A stretch of 23,802 nucleotides of DNA from Flavobacterium sp. UBA4098 (GTDB lineage: Bacteria > Bacteroidota > Bacteroidia > Flavobacteriales > Flavobacteriaceae). A program made the position numbers and the translations under genes. Shown here one piece after another: positions 15,681-22,786 of the stretch (positions within the stretch are counted from its first letter, which is position 1; every line of letters starts with the position of its first letter). The notes below the pieces were generated by a model that saw nothing but the letters and a program-made list of their open reading frames with translations, had not been told where the DNA came from and did not search any database. The stretch is from positions 1 through 23,802 of the forward strand of contig DFXW01000037.1 of the NCBI GenBank assembly GCA_002382495.1. Direction: 5' to 3'.

Positions 15681-18600
15681 TTATTCCTTTTCTCGTCCAA
15701 AGCGTTCAAAAATACTGATGTAATTATTGAAAGTCTTTTTCGATTTTTCGTAAAAAGAAGTATCTCCACTTTCCTTCATGATTTCCAATAAACCGCGGTA
15801 ACGCTCAATATCTGTTACAATTTCAATGGCAATATCGACTTGTTCAGACGAAGACAGATGGCTGTAGTAATTTAAATTTTCAGTGTATTTCCCAATCAAT
15901 TGCGTTAATAGCTGTTGTGCTTTAGCCTTTTCGCCCACATCATAATATCCTTTTGCAAAAGGATCTACCAAGGAGTAGTATTCAAATTGATCTACAGGCA
16001 TTTTAGTCATTGCTAAATCAATTACTTTTTTAGCCTTGTCCATTTTACCCTCTGCAATAAGTTTACTCATCAAACGAGATAAATTCATGCGATAGGTGAT
16101 ACTGTTTCTTCGTGTTTCAGGATCGTGATAGATAGAAAGACTTTCGCTATTGCCCCAATCCCATTGCATCACTTTGTCAAACATAATATCAGTATCTATT
16201 TGACCCATATCGATTTGGCTAGACCCTTTTGGAAGTTGCGTTCTAACTGGCACTAATTTATAAACCATCCCTTCTAATTGAAGGAATTCTTTCATCCAAA
16301 GATAATCTTCGTTGTCAAAAGCACCTCCGCTAAAATAGATCGGACGTTTCCAATTATTATTGGTTACAATGTCAAGCATCATTAATCTATTTTTGTAAAT
16401 AGCACTTCCTTTGATATCAATTTCTATAGCCGAAACGATAGAATCATTGTATCGAGGACTGACCACTTTGTTTTTGATAATGGTGTTTTTGTCAATAGGA
16501 ATTCTAATTTTATTGGTTGGATAAAAATGGATGGTTTGTCCATTTTGCATTTCCACAGTTGATTTAGGATTTTTAATAAAAGCAATAAAATCTTTTACAT
16601 CCCAACGTGTTTCAATTTTTGGAATATGAGCCACATAATCTAATTTGTCTCCAACATATTCATTATGCTTAAACGAAATAGGAAGCGCCTCTGATTCGTA
16701 ACTTTTCATTTTCATTTGGTCAATGTACCAATCCGTCATAAACAAACTGGTATTGACAATTTTCACATCGGTTCTGAAATTCTCAATTTCTTGCGCATAC
16801 CACAATGGGAAAGTATCATTATCCCCAATGGTAAATAAGATCGCGTTTTTGTCACACGAACTCAAATACGCTTTTGCCATTGCCACAGCAGTATATTTAT
16901 CAGAACGATCATGGTCATCCCAATTTTGGAATCCCATAAGCACAGGAGCAGCTAATAAACTTCCCGCAATTAATACAGGTCCCGCAATTTTTGGAGCCAA
17001 ATGTTTTTTGGCACTTTCGTATAGTGAATAGACGCCAAAGCCAATCCAAATCGCAAAAACATAAAACGATCCTACTAAGGCATAATCGCGTTCACGTGGT
17101 TCAAATGGTCGTTCGTTCAAGTAAATTTTCAAGGCAATTCCCGTAAATAAAAATAAGGAAAGTAACACGTAAAAACTTTTACGGTCTTTACTGGCATGGT
17201 ACATTAATCCAATCAAACCTAAGATAAATGGCAAGAAGAAATAAGTGTTACGCCCTTTGTTTTTCAAAACATCGGTTGGTAAATTGTCTTGAGAACCTAG
17301 GTGTAAGCTATCCATAAACGGAATCCCACTAATCCAGTTTCCATTCAAATTGTCGTATCTACCTTGAATGTCGTTTTGACGACCTACAAAATTCCACATT
17401 AAATACCTCCAGTACATATACCCAAATTGGTATTCAAACATGAATTGGAAATTATCTAAAGTAGTTGGTTTTTCCACAATTAAATAATCGCCGTAGTTTT
17501 TCAAGAAGGCCACATAGCCTTCGTTGTCAATTTCTTTTTGAGCATAGGCTTGTCTGAATTCAAGTACTACTTTTTCAATTTCGCCTTTAAGTTGAGCAAT
17601 CGCTTTGTTATAATCTTCCTCACTTAATTGACTCGCTTCGATACCGTATTTCGCCAAATCCTCTTCAAAAGGATAATCGTAATTGATTCTGAACTCAGGT
17701 GGATTAGTGAAGTTGATGTAATTTTCTACATGATCGGCACTCCACAATCTTGGTAATATCGTTTTGTGGTTGTCATCACTGTTTTGCTCTGCATTTTTGA
17801 AATTATTGGTAATGTCGTATTTGCCAGTGGTGTAATTTCTTTCGTAATTCGGTGCTTTGTCTAAATACGGTTTGTCTTTATCTAAACCTGCAAAAGCTTC
17901 TGTAAATTGTGGCCCATAAAAAAGCGGGTTCACGCCATATTGTTCTCTGTTGTAATAAGCCAGAACTTCGGCAGCATCCGACGGTTTGTTTTCGTTAATA
18001 ACCGTATTGGCATTGGCACGAATAGGCAACATCATCCAAGTGGAAAATCCTATTAAAATAAACAGGGTGCAAAGGATAATAGTGTTGTAAAATACCAATC
18101 CTTTTTGTTTGGTGTAACGCAATCCAAAATAGAAGAAAGCTACTAGCAAAAGACTTACAAACAAGGTTCCTGAGTTGAATGGTAATCCCATTTCATTCAC
18201 CATGAAAATTTCGGTTTTACCAAAGAAAGCCATGGTTAAAGGCAATAACATCTTGAAGATAAACAACAAAATAGAAACCACAACTACATTCGCAATGATG
18301 AAATTTTTAACGGTAACGGTTTTATAATTTTTGAAAAAATATAAAAATCCAATTGCGGGGATGGTTAACAAGGCCATAAAGTGAACCCCGAATGAAAGCC
18401 CAATGACCAATGAAATAATTAGCAGCCATTTATCACCTCTTGGGGTATTCATCTCTTGTTCCCAACGCAAGCCTAACCAAAGTAATAATGCGATCAGTAA
18501 CGAAGCCATCGCATACACCTCGGCCTCAACGGCATTGTACCAAAAACTATCTGAAAAAGTAAATGCTAATGCGCCAACAAATGAACTTCCTAAAATAACG

Positions 18601-18962
18601 ATCGAATTGTCTGTATTAATTTCATTATACGAACCGATGATTTTCTTCAAAATCAGGTTAGACGACCAAAATAAAAATAAAATGGTAAAGGCACTAGATA
18701 CTACTGATGTCATATTGACCATCAAAGCGATGTGCTCATTATCGATCGCAAACATGGCGAAAAATGCTCCAATCATTTGGAACAAAGGCGCTCCAGGTGG
18801 GTGGCCTACTTCTAGTTTGGCAGCAGTAGCAATGTATTCACCACAATCCCAGAAACTCATCGTTGGTTCAACAGTTAGGGTGTAGGTTACTAATGCTATT
18901 GCAAATGCAAACCAACCTAAAATAGTGTTCCATTTATTAAAATTGAAATCGGCCTTATTCAT
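15681..18962 (-). CDS. DUF2723 (GT117) multi-pass membrane glycosyltransferase
   Basis: This encodes 1093 residues. The N-terminal part has many helices in GT-C style, with the key luminal motif SFWDCGEYIATAAKLEVGHPPGAPLFQ (Asp39 and Glu42 acidic). That motif defines DUF2723, the family that includes human TMEM260, a protein O-mannosyltransferase. After the first helix block (to about 320) comes a long soluble segment (330-580), a second helix block (about 590-700, with LNERPFEPRERDYALVGSFYV) and an extracytoplasmic C-terminal region ending in TPR-like helices (about 960-1093). It is a single-gene unit with its own terminator. It probably transfers a sugar, perhaps mannose from polyprenyl phosphate, to exported proteins; the acceptor is unknown. 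Confidence 0.9.
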   Translation of the reverse strand: MNKADFNFNKWNTILGWFAFAIALVTYTLTVEPTMSFWDCGEYIATAAKLEVGHPPGAPLFQMIGAFFAMFAIDNEHIALMVNMTSVVSSAFTILFLFWSSNLILKKIIGSYNEINTDNSIVILGSSFVGALAFTFSDSFWYNAVEAEVYAMASLLIALLLWLGLRWEQEMNTPRGDKWLLIISLVIGLSFGVHFMALLTIPAIGFLYFFKNYKTVTVKNFIIANVVVVSILLFIFKMLLPLTMAFFGKTEIFMVNEMGLPFNSGTLFVSLLLVAFFYFGLRYTKQKGLVFYNTIILCTLFILIGFSTWMMLPIRANANTVINENKPSDAAEVLAYYNREQYGVNPLFYGPQFTEAFAGLDKDKPYLDKAPNYERNYTTGKYDITNNFKNAEQNSDDNHKTILPRLWSADHVENYINFTNPPEFRINYDYPFEEDLAKYGIEASQLSEEDYNKAIAQLKGEIEKVVLEFRQAYAQKEIDNEGYVAFLKNYGDYLIVEKPTTLDNFQFMFEYQFGYMYWRYLMWNFVGRQNDIQGRYDNLNGNWISGIPFMDSLHLGSQDNLPTDVLKNKGRNTYFFLPFILGLIGLMYHASKDRKSFYVLLSLFLFTGIALKIYLNERPFEPRERDYALVGSFYVFAIWIGFGVYSLYESAKKHLAPKIAGPVLIAGSLLAAPVLMGFQNWDDHDRSDKYTAVAMAKAYLSSCDKNAILFTIGDNDTFPLWYAQEIENFRTDVKIVNTSLFMTDWYIDQMKMKSYESEALPISFKHNEYVGDKLDYVAHIPKIETRWDVKDFIAFIKNPKSTVEMQNGQTIHFYPTNKIRIPIDKNTIIKNKVVSPRYNDSIVSAIEIDIKGSAIYKNRLMMLDIVTNNNWKRPIYFSGGAFDNEDYLWMKEFLQLEGMVYKLVPVRTQLPKGSSQIDMGQIDTDIMFDKVMQWDWGNSESLSIYHDPETRRNSITYRMNLSRLMSKLIAEGKMDKAKKVIDLAMTKMPVDQFEYYSLVDPFAKGYYDVGEKAKAQQLLTQLIGKYTENLNYYSHLSSSEQVDIAIEIVTDIERYRGLLEIMKESGDTSFYEKSKKTFNNYISIFERFGREKE

Positions 18963-19137
18963 GATTAAAATCGGGTATTTATTTTATGTTGCAAAGAAAA
19001 TGTTTTTTTGTGTAATGAGACCAGCATTAACAAAAAATTCTATCATACAAAAAAGGGAAGTAATGATTTGGTTATTAGTTGGTTTCTGAATGCCTTATGA
19101 TGATCCCAAAAGTTTTTTGATAAAAACAATCCAAAAG

Positions 19138-19168
19138 TTTGCGAAAAATAAAATTTGTATTAAATTTG
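19138..19168 (+). promoter_or_regulatory. Promoter of tRNA-Gln
   Basis: A TTTG box (19138-19141) and TAAATTTG (19161-19168) are separated by 19 bases, a complete match to the Bacteroidota -33/-7 promoter consensus. The predicted start is about 15 bases before the tRNA. Confidence 0.8.
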
Positions 19169-19188
19169 CACTCGCTTAATAGCACTGC

Positions 19189-19259
19189 TGGTCTATGGTG
19201 TAATGGTAACACAACTGTTTTTGGTGCAGTCTTTCTAGGTTCGAGTCCTAGTAGACCAA
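19189..19259 (+). tRNA. tRNA-Gln (anticodon UUG)
   Basis: The acceptor stem TGGTCTA (19189-19195) pairs fully with TAGACCA (19252-19258), with A19259 as discriminator. The U1-A72 first pair is typical of tRNA-Gln. The anticodon arm ACTGT-TTTTGGT-GCAGT places TTG at positions 34-36. The T arm CTAGG-TTCGAGT-CCTAG is perfect. CCA is not encoded. The 3' half would be a natural integration site, and the next gene is an excisionase-like HTH protein. Confidence 0.96.
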
Positions 19260-19270
19260 CTGGTAGATTT

Positions 19271-19313
19271 AAAAAACCCTGTAAACATTAACGTTTACGG
19301 GGTTTTGTTTTTT
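19271..19313 (+). terminator. Terminator of tRNA-Gln
   Basis: A 14-bp stem with one G-T pair (19273-19286 with 19293-19306) closes a 6-base loop. T-rich sequence follows. Confidence 0.88.
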
Positions 19314-19378
19314 ATAACGTAGTAAATCACGTAGTATTTTTTTAGAGGTTTATTTGTATGCCGATTTGATTATGTCAT

Positions 19379-19399
19379 TTCAAAATTGTATATTTTGAA
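19379..19399. promoter_or_regulatory. Palindrome, possible operator before the HTH gene
   Basis: Perfect 8-base arms TTCAAAAT/ATTTTGAA are separated by 5 bases, about 90 bases before the ATG of the HTH protein. Size and symmetry fit a binding site for a dimeric regulator. No partner is proven, and AT-rich DNA makes chance palindromes more likely. Confidence 0.3.
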
Positions 19400-19489
19400 T
19401 AGTTGTTACTTTTTCAATTTTTGGATTTAAGGTTGAACATAAAAGTATTAACAGATAATAAACTAAATCCACCGAAAAACTTTTTTATT

Positions 19490-19660
19490 ATGGATAATCA
19501 AATCCTAAATTCTAGAGAAGTGATGGAACTATTAAGTATCTGCGAGAATACATTGTTGAAGTTGGAGAGAGAAGGGATTTTAAATGTTGATTTCCGCATT
19601 GGCAATAGAAAAAGATACTATCAAAAAAACATCATATCAGCGTTCAGCCTAAAACGCTAA
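19490..19660 (+). CDS. Small excisionase-like helix-turn-helix protein
   Basis: This encodes 56 residues from the ATG at 19490. The frame can be extended to a TTG at 19403, but the extra 29 residues (MLLFQFLDLRLN...) do not look like part of the domain and the ATG fits better. The sequence SREVMELLSICENTLLKLEREGIL, followed by a basic wing with R-I-G-NRKRYY, is the MerR-like/HTH_17 fold of phage and ICE excisionases and small regulators. It ends 20 bases before a terminator and is transcribed away from tRNA-Gln. No integrase is in the window, so this could be what is left of an element inserted at the tRNA, or a stand-alone regulator. Confidence 0.7.
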   Translation: MDNQILNSREVMELLSICENTLLKLEREGILNVDFRIGNRKRYYQKNIISAFSLKR

Positions 19661-19680
19661 TGATTCTTTTATCACAATTA

Positions 19681-19704
19681 AAAAGGTGCCAATTGGCACC
19701 TTTT
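19681..19704. terminator. Terminator after the HTH gene
   Basis: A perfect 24-base palindrome, AAAAGGTGCC and GGCACCTTTT around AATT, starts 20 bases after the HTH stop. It is symmetric, so it can also stop minus-strand transcripts from the DUF805-microprotein unit. Confidence 0.85.
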
Positions 19705-19783
19705 ATTATTAAAAAAAAATTTATAATTCAACGTAAATATTAATTGAGAATTATAAATCACTTTGTGTCAAATTGCAAGAAGA

Positions 19784-19876
19784 TTAATTATTTCTTTTGT
19801 CTTTATATAATTTATATCGTTGACCTAAACCGATTATAATAATAAGTAACAAAATTGGTAAAAATCCATTGTTCAT
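19784..19876 (-). CDS. 30-residue single-TM microprotein coupled to the DUF805 gene
   Basis: The ATG at 19874-19876 comes one base after the TAA of the DUF805 gene on the same strand (TAA-T-ATG), a spacing that favours translational coupling. The product is a single hydrophobic helix (FLPILLLIIIIGLG) after MNNG, with a basic and polar tail (QRYKLYKDKRNN), so N-out/C-in insertion by positive-inside logic. No homologue is recognised. It could be a membrane microprotein acting with the DUF805 protein, or a small type I toxin-like peptide. Neither role is shown. The symmetric terminator at 19681-19704 follows. Confidence 0.5.
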   Translation of the reverse strand: MNNGFLPILLLIIIIGLGQRYKLYKDKRNN

Positions 19877-19877
19877 A

Positions 19878-20240
19878 TTATGATACTTTAACTTGTTTTT
19901 GAGGCCTTAATGCAAGAATTAGATTTACAAAAGGTATTAAAAATAACCAACCAGAAATCCCTGCATTTTTTAACCTTCTAAAACCCACTGATACTAGTGT
20001 CAAAGTTACTATTACAATATATGTATCATATAAATATTCGGAATATGCATCATATAAATATTCGGACTGTGAAAATCTCTTAGCCAATAATCTTATTATA
20101 ATATTAAAAAACCAGTTAAAAATAAAAAAGTTCCAAAATTCTTTTAAAGTTGCTTCATCTTTGTAATTAAAGATATTTTTGAATGCATTTAAATAATCTT
20201 TAATATATAAAATAATTAAATTTTTATAAGTATTTTTCAA
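19878..20240 (-). CDS. DUF805 family membrane protein (start uncertain)
   Basis: This encodes up to 120 residues. The core fits DUF805: IFNYKDEATLKEFWNFFIFN, a variant of the family's NFxGRAsRxEFWwF motif, then helices, then GFRRLKNAGISGWLFLIPFVNLIL, equivalent to the RRLHDtGrSGWw motif. There are three to four membrane helices. The only TTG start (20238-20240) lies inside the TATATTTG promoter box and so should not be in the mRNA. There is no in-frame ATG, and an ATT at 20202-20204 sits exactly where the sister copy of this promoter places its ATG. The coding start may therefore be 20204 with a rare ATT codon. An 8-residue tandem duplication (SEYLYDAY/SEYLYDTY) lies in the middle. The function of DUF805 is unknown. 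Confidence 0.7.
   Translation of the reverse strand: MKNTYKNLIILYIKDYLNAFKNIFNYKDEATLKEFWNFFIFNWFFNIIIRLLAKRFSQSEYLYDAYSEYLYDTYIVIVTLTLVSVGFRRLKNAGISGWLFLIPFVNLILALRPQKQVKVS
20019..20066. repeat. 24-bp tandem duplication inside the DUF805 gene
   Basis: Bases 20019-20042 and 20043-20066 are identical except at 20024/20048. The duplication keeps the frame and adds eight residues to a loop between helices. Confidence 0.85.
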
Positions 20241-20276
20241 ATATAGTAAAAAAAGAAATATGGAAATAGTCTAACT
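20237..20276 (-). promoter_or_regulatory. Repeated promoter module, copy A (before DUF805)
   Basis: Forty bases nearly identical to 22787-22827: one indel in the A-run and one substitution. On the minus strand it ends in TATATTTG, a full -7 match, with TTTC 17 bases upstream as a weak -33. The repeat ends sharply at the -7 box, and the sequences beyond it on either side are unrelated between copies. Confidence 0.65.
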
Positions 20277-20314
20277 GACTGATTGATAATGAAAAAACAT
20301 CATAAATAATAACA

Positions 20315-20322
20315 TATCTTTG
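20315..20322 (+). promoter_or_regulatory. Possible -7 box of the retropepsin-like gene
   Basis: TATCTTTG matches TAnnTTTG and ends 54 bases before the ATG. No -33 box is clear. Confidence 0.35.
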
Positions 20323-20376
20323 AATTGTTGTCGATTCAACCTAAAAATGAAATTTTAAGAAGCCAAAAAAGAAAAA

Positions 20377-21546
20377 ATGAACAAATTATATATTTTATTA
20401 TTAATTGGATTTTCAAGTTTTAGTTTTTCTCAAAATTTAGATTTGAATAAAGGCAAAACGCAAGAACAAAGTTATTATACCGAAATAAAATTTGAATATA
20501 CTAATGGGAAAATCATAATCCCAATTTTAATTAAAGATAAAACATATCATTTTTTGTTAGATACTGGTGCACCCAATTTAATTACAAAAAAATTAGTTGA
20601 GATTTTAAAACCAAAAAGTTTACAAGAAATTAAAGTTAGTGATGCAAATGATAATGAATCATTAATGAATTTAGTAGAACTACCAAATTTGACTATAGGA
20701 AATGTTGTTTTTGAAAATTCAGTTGCATTGTCTAATGACGAAAACTATTTGTTTTTCGATTGTTTTAATATAGATGGATTTATTGGGAGTAATATATTTA
20801 GAAATTCAATATTACAAATTGATACAAGAAATAAAATTTTGATAATTACCAATGATGAAAAAAAACTTAATCTAAATAAAAAAAACAGTATCGAACTTTC
20901 ACTAATTGGAAACCAAAGTAGCCCCTATATTTGGATTAAATTGAAAGGGAAAAATTCTGGGAAGGAACAAGTTTTATTAGATACAGGAATGAAAGGTTTC
21001 TATGAAGTTTCTAATAGAAATTACTCTTTATTTAAAGATGAAAATATATTTAAATTTATTGCATTTGGAACAGGTACTCAATCTATAGGTCTGTTTGGTA
21101 ATTCTAAAATCACTACTCTACAAAGTCTTTTATTACCTAAAATGGAAATTGCAAACTCAAACTTTTTAAATATTTCAACAATATCTACTAATGATGACAA
21201 CTCAAAAGTTGGAATTGATTTGTTTGAAAAAGGTATAGGAACATTAGACTTCAAAAACAGAAAATTTTATTTTGACCAATATGAAGCAAATACAGATTTA
21301 AACGAAAATCAGTTAGGTTTTTCTCCAACAATATTAAATCAGAAGCTATCAATAGGCATAGTTTGGGATGAAAAACTGAAAGATAAAATATATACTGGGG
21401 ATGAAATAATTGAATTAAATGGTAAAAACTACGAAAATTATCCTGTATGTAACTTGATAAATACAAAATCTATTTTTAAAGATATTGAAATATCAGAAAT
21501 TAAAATTAGAGATAAAAATGGTGAAGTGAAAATTGTAAAATTATAA
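20377..21546 (+). CDS. Secreted bilobal retropepsin-like aspartic protease with PDZ-like end
   Basis: This encodes 389 residues. A signal peptide covers residues 1-19 (LYILLLIGFSSFSFSQ), so the protein is exported. Lobe 1 has the catalytic motif FLLDTGAPN (DTG 62-64) and closes with GFIGSNIFRNSILQIDTRNK (134-153). Lobe 2 has VLLDTGMKG (DTG 202-204) and closes with KVGIDLFEKGIGTLDFKNRK (277-296). The closing segments match the G-x-hG-x-xhh...hDh-x-x-x pattern of retropepsin folds. Residues about 311-389, with IYTGDEIIELNGKNYENYP, look like a PDZ domain. Both lobes keep the catalytic Asp, so one chain may form a pepsin-like active site. Its context is the accessory segment after tRNA-Gln. The substrate is unknown. 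Confidence 0.8.
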   Translation: MNKLYILLLIGFSSFSFSQNLDLNKGKTQEQSYYTEIKFEYTNGKIIIPILIKDKTYHFLLDTGAPNLITKKLVEILKPKSLQEIKVSDANDNESLMNLVELPNLTIGNVVFENSVALSNDENYLFFDCFNIDGFIGSNIFRNSILQIDTRNKILIITNDEKKLNLNKKNSIELSLIGNQSSPYIWIKLKGKNSGKEQVLLDTGMKGFYEVSNRNYSLFKDENIFKFIAFGTGTQSIGLFGNSKITTLQSLLLPKMEIANSNFLNISTISTNDDNSKVGIDLFEKGIGTLDFKNRKFYFDQYEANTDLNENQLGFSPTILNQKLSIGIVWDEKLKDKIYTGDEIIELNGKNYENYPVCNLINTKSIFKDIEISEIKIRDKNGEVKIVKL

Positions 21547-21589
21547 TAAAACTAATCGGTTTCAAGCAATTTCAAATTTTGAAGTAAGT

Positions 21590-21676
21590 TAACGTTCGTG
21601 TTTCGCAAGAATCTTTATCTTTAACAGAAAATAAACAGTTCCGTACTTCGCAACTGCTTGAAGCGGCAGAACGTTA
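21590..21676. repeat. Structured inverted-repeat element before the two-TM gene
   Basis: The outer arms TAACGTTC (21590-21597) and GAACGTTA (21669-21676) are perfect inverted repeats 71 bases apart. Between them lies a hairpin at 21636-21656 with a CAGTT/AACTG stem extended by two pairs across one mismatch. There is also a short CTGC/GCAG stem near 21654-21669 and a direct repeat TTCGCAA (21602, 21648). The right end reads CGTTAGGGG, resembling the outer box of integron attC-like recombination sites without meeting the full consensus. It lies 33 bases before the ATG of the 254-residue gene. Confidence 0.4.
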
Positions 21677-21709
21677 GGGGTAATTTGAAAACTCACGAGA
21701 ACAATAAAT

Positions 21710-22474
21710 ATGGTAAAGAAATCCAAAATCATACAATTTTATTTTGAGCGAAAATCTATTTCACTTTTATTATGGTGTCTAACTATTATTTTTTCCATTC
21801 TTGCTATTAAAAGCTCAAATGAAGATGTAATTGAGGTTTTAAAAGGAAGTACCATTGAAAAATACTTGTATCAATTTCCTAATGGAAATAATTTTTTATG
21901 GGATATTTCTATTGGGTTTTTAATTAGCGTGATATTTTATATTATTGTGGTTTATATACCAGAAAATCGAAAAAGAAAAGACATCGAACCTTTAATCAAA
22001 AATAAATGCGAGTCAATTATATTGGCTTCTTATGGCTTGATTAATGAAATTATAAATAAATCGAATTTATCTTATAGTTTCAAAACTTTAACGGAAGAAC
22101 AATTTGCGGAAATATGTAGAGAAGTCAATCCCAAAGCACATATTTATAAATTTGCAAATACAATTGACAATATAACGCAAAATCATTTGGGTTATAAGAT
22201 TTATAACAACTGGGCTAGAATCATTAATGAAATTGATGAAACAATTAGATTATTACCAAATATTGACTCAGGTCTTCTTAAAAGGATTTATTCTTTGTAT
22301 AATCATTCCCTAAGATATACTGCAAAAGATTTAATTGTAATTGACAAACTGCAAAATGAAAATTTAAGCAGTTGGTCTAGTATACTTTATAGCTTTTACT
22401 TAGAAACTAAGGAATTACGAGACTACTATAAATTGCACTCAAAATCCGAATTTAAAAACGACCCTTGGCAATAA
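21710..22474 (+). CDS. Two-TM protein of unknown family in a cassette-like setting
   Basis: This encodes 254 residues. Two membrane helices (about 17-37, ISLLLWCLTIIFSILAIKS, and 63-85, FLWDISIGFLISVIFYIIVVYIP) flank a short outside loop. The remaining 170 residues are cytoplasmic by the positive-inside rule (ENRKRKD follows helix 2) and mostly helical and acidic/basic mixed. No enzymatic motif is visible and I do not recognise the family. The gene stands alone between an inverted-repeat element (21590-21676) and CCCTAACACACGC at 22485-22497, which repeats the GTTAGGG box in opposite orientation. That framing suggests an independently acquired single-gene unit. Confidence 0.7.
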   Translation: MVKKSKIIQFYFERKSISLLLWCLTIIFSILAIKSSNEDVIEVLKGSTIEKYLYQFPNGNNFLWDISIGFLISVIFYIIVVYIPENRKRKDIEPLIKNKCESIILASYGLINEIINKSNLSYSFKTLTEEQFAEICREVNPKAHIYKFANTIDNITQNHLGYKIYNNWARIINEIDETIRLLPNIDSGLLKRIYSLYNHSLRYTAKDLIVIDKLQNENLSSWSSILYSFYLETKELRDYYKLHSKSEFKNDPWQ

Positions 22475-22482
22475 ACACAAAC

Positions 22483-22506
22483 TAACCCTAACACACGCTA
22501 TAGGCA
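22483..22506. repeat. Boundary sequence after the two-TM gene
   Basis: ACCCTAACACACGCTATAGG begins 9 bases after the stop. Its CCCTAAC is the reverse complement of the GTTAGGG at 21674-21680 in front of the gene, so the gene is bracketed by inverted 7-base boxes. No matching far arm for this second site was found downstream. Confidence 0.3.
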
Positions 22507-22589
22507 ATTTGAGTATTTGGCTTAATTTGATGTTGGTTTTGTATTTGGAAGTTTAGTGATAACCGAAAAATCAATCTTAATTTACAAAA

Positions 22590-22754
22590 TCAATCTTTTT
22601 TCTTTATCAAATCTATTAAAGCTAGAATCGATAAAAATAGAAAACCAATGGATTTTATCCATTTATTTAAAGTGTAATCAGTAAATAAATCTATTCCCAA
22701 AATAATGAAAACTATAGTTAAAAGGAATATTTTAATAAACATTATTTTATTCAT
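22590..22754 (-). CDS. 54-residue membrane protein of unknown function
   Basis: The ATG is at 22752-22754 and the TGA at 22590-22592. The product has two hydrophobic helices: IFLLTIVFIILGIDLF (about 9-24) and SIGFLFLSILALIDLI (about 35-50). A short polar loop (TDYTLNKWIK) separates them and KKKD ends the protein. It is preceded at 33 bases by copy B of the repeated promoter module, which supports its being expressed. An 11-base direct repeat (AAATCAATCTT) covers its stop codon and recurs 20 bases beyond. No family is recognised; small hydrophobic proteins of this kind are easily missed by gene callers. Confidence 0.5.
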   Translation of the reverse strand: MNKIMFIKIFLLTIVFIILGIDLFTDYTLNKWIKSIGFLFLSILALIDLIKKKD

Positions 22755-22786
22755 AGTTTAAATAATTTTCATCAGTATAATTTAAA

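Noticed and set aside
18403..18885. Plus-strand open frame of 160 codons within the DUF2723 gene
   Set aside because: Antisense to the conserved N-terminal helices of a well-supported gene; composition looks like a shadow frame.
19189..19259. Duplicate of the tRNA-Gln 3' end marking an element boundary
   Set aside because: I looked through the sequence to the right edge and saw no second copy of the T-arm or acceptor sequence.
19403..19489. Longer N-terminus of the HTH protein from a TTG
   Set aside because: The extra residues are not domain-like and an ATG at 19490 starts right at the HTH fold.
20019..20066. CRISPR-like repeat
   Set aside because: Two directly adjacent 24-base units without spacers inside a coding frame; a tandem duplication. 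No CRISPR array or cas gene is visible in the window.
21590..22506. A true integron attC array
   Set aside because: The outer boxes only partly fit the attC consensus, the second site lacks its partner arm, and no integron integrase is present. Kept only as a cassette-like hypothesis.
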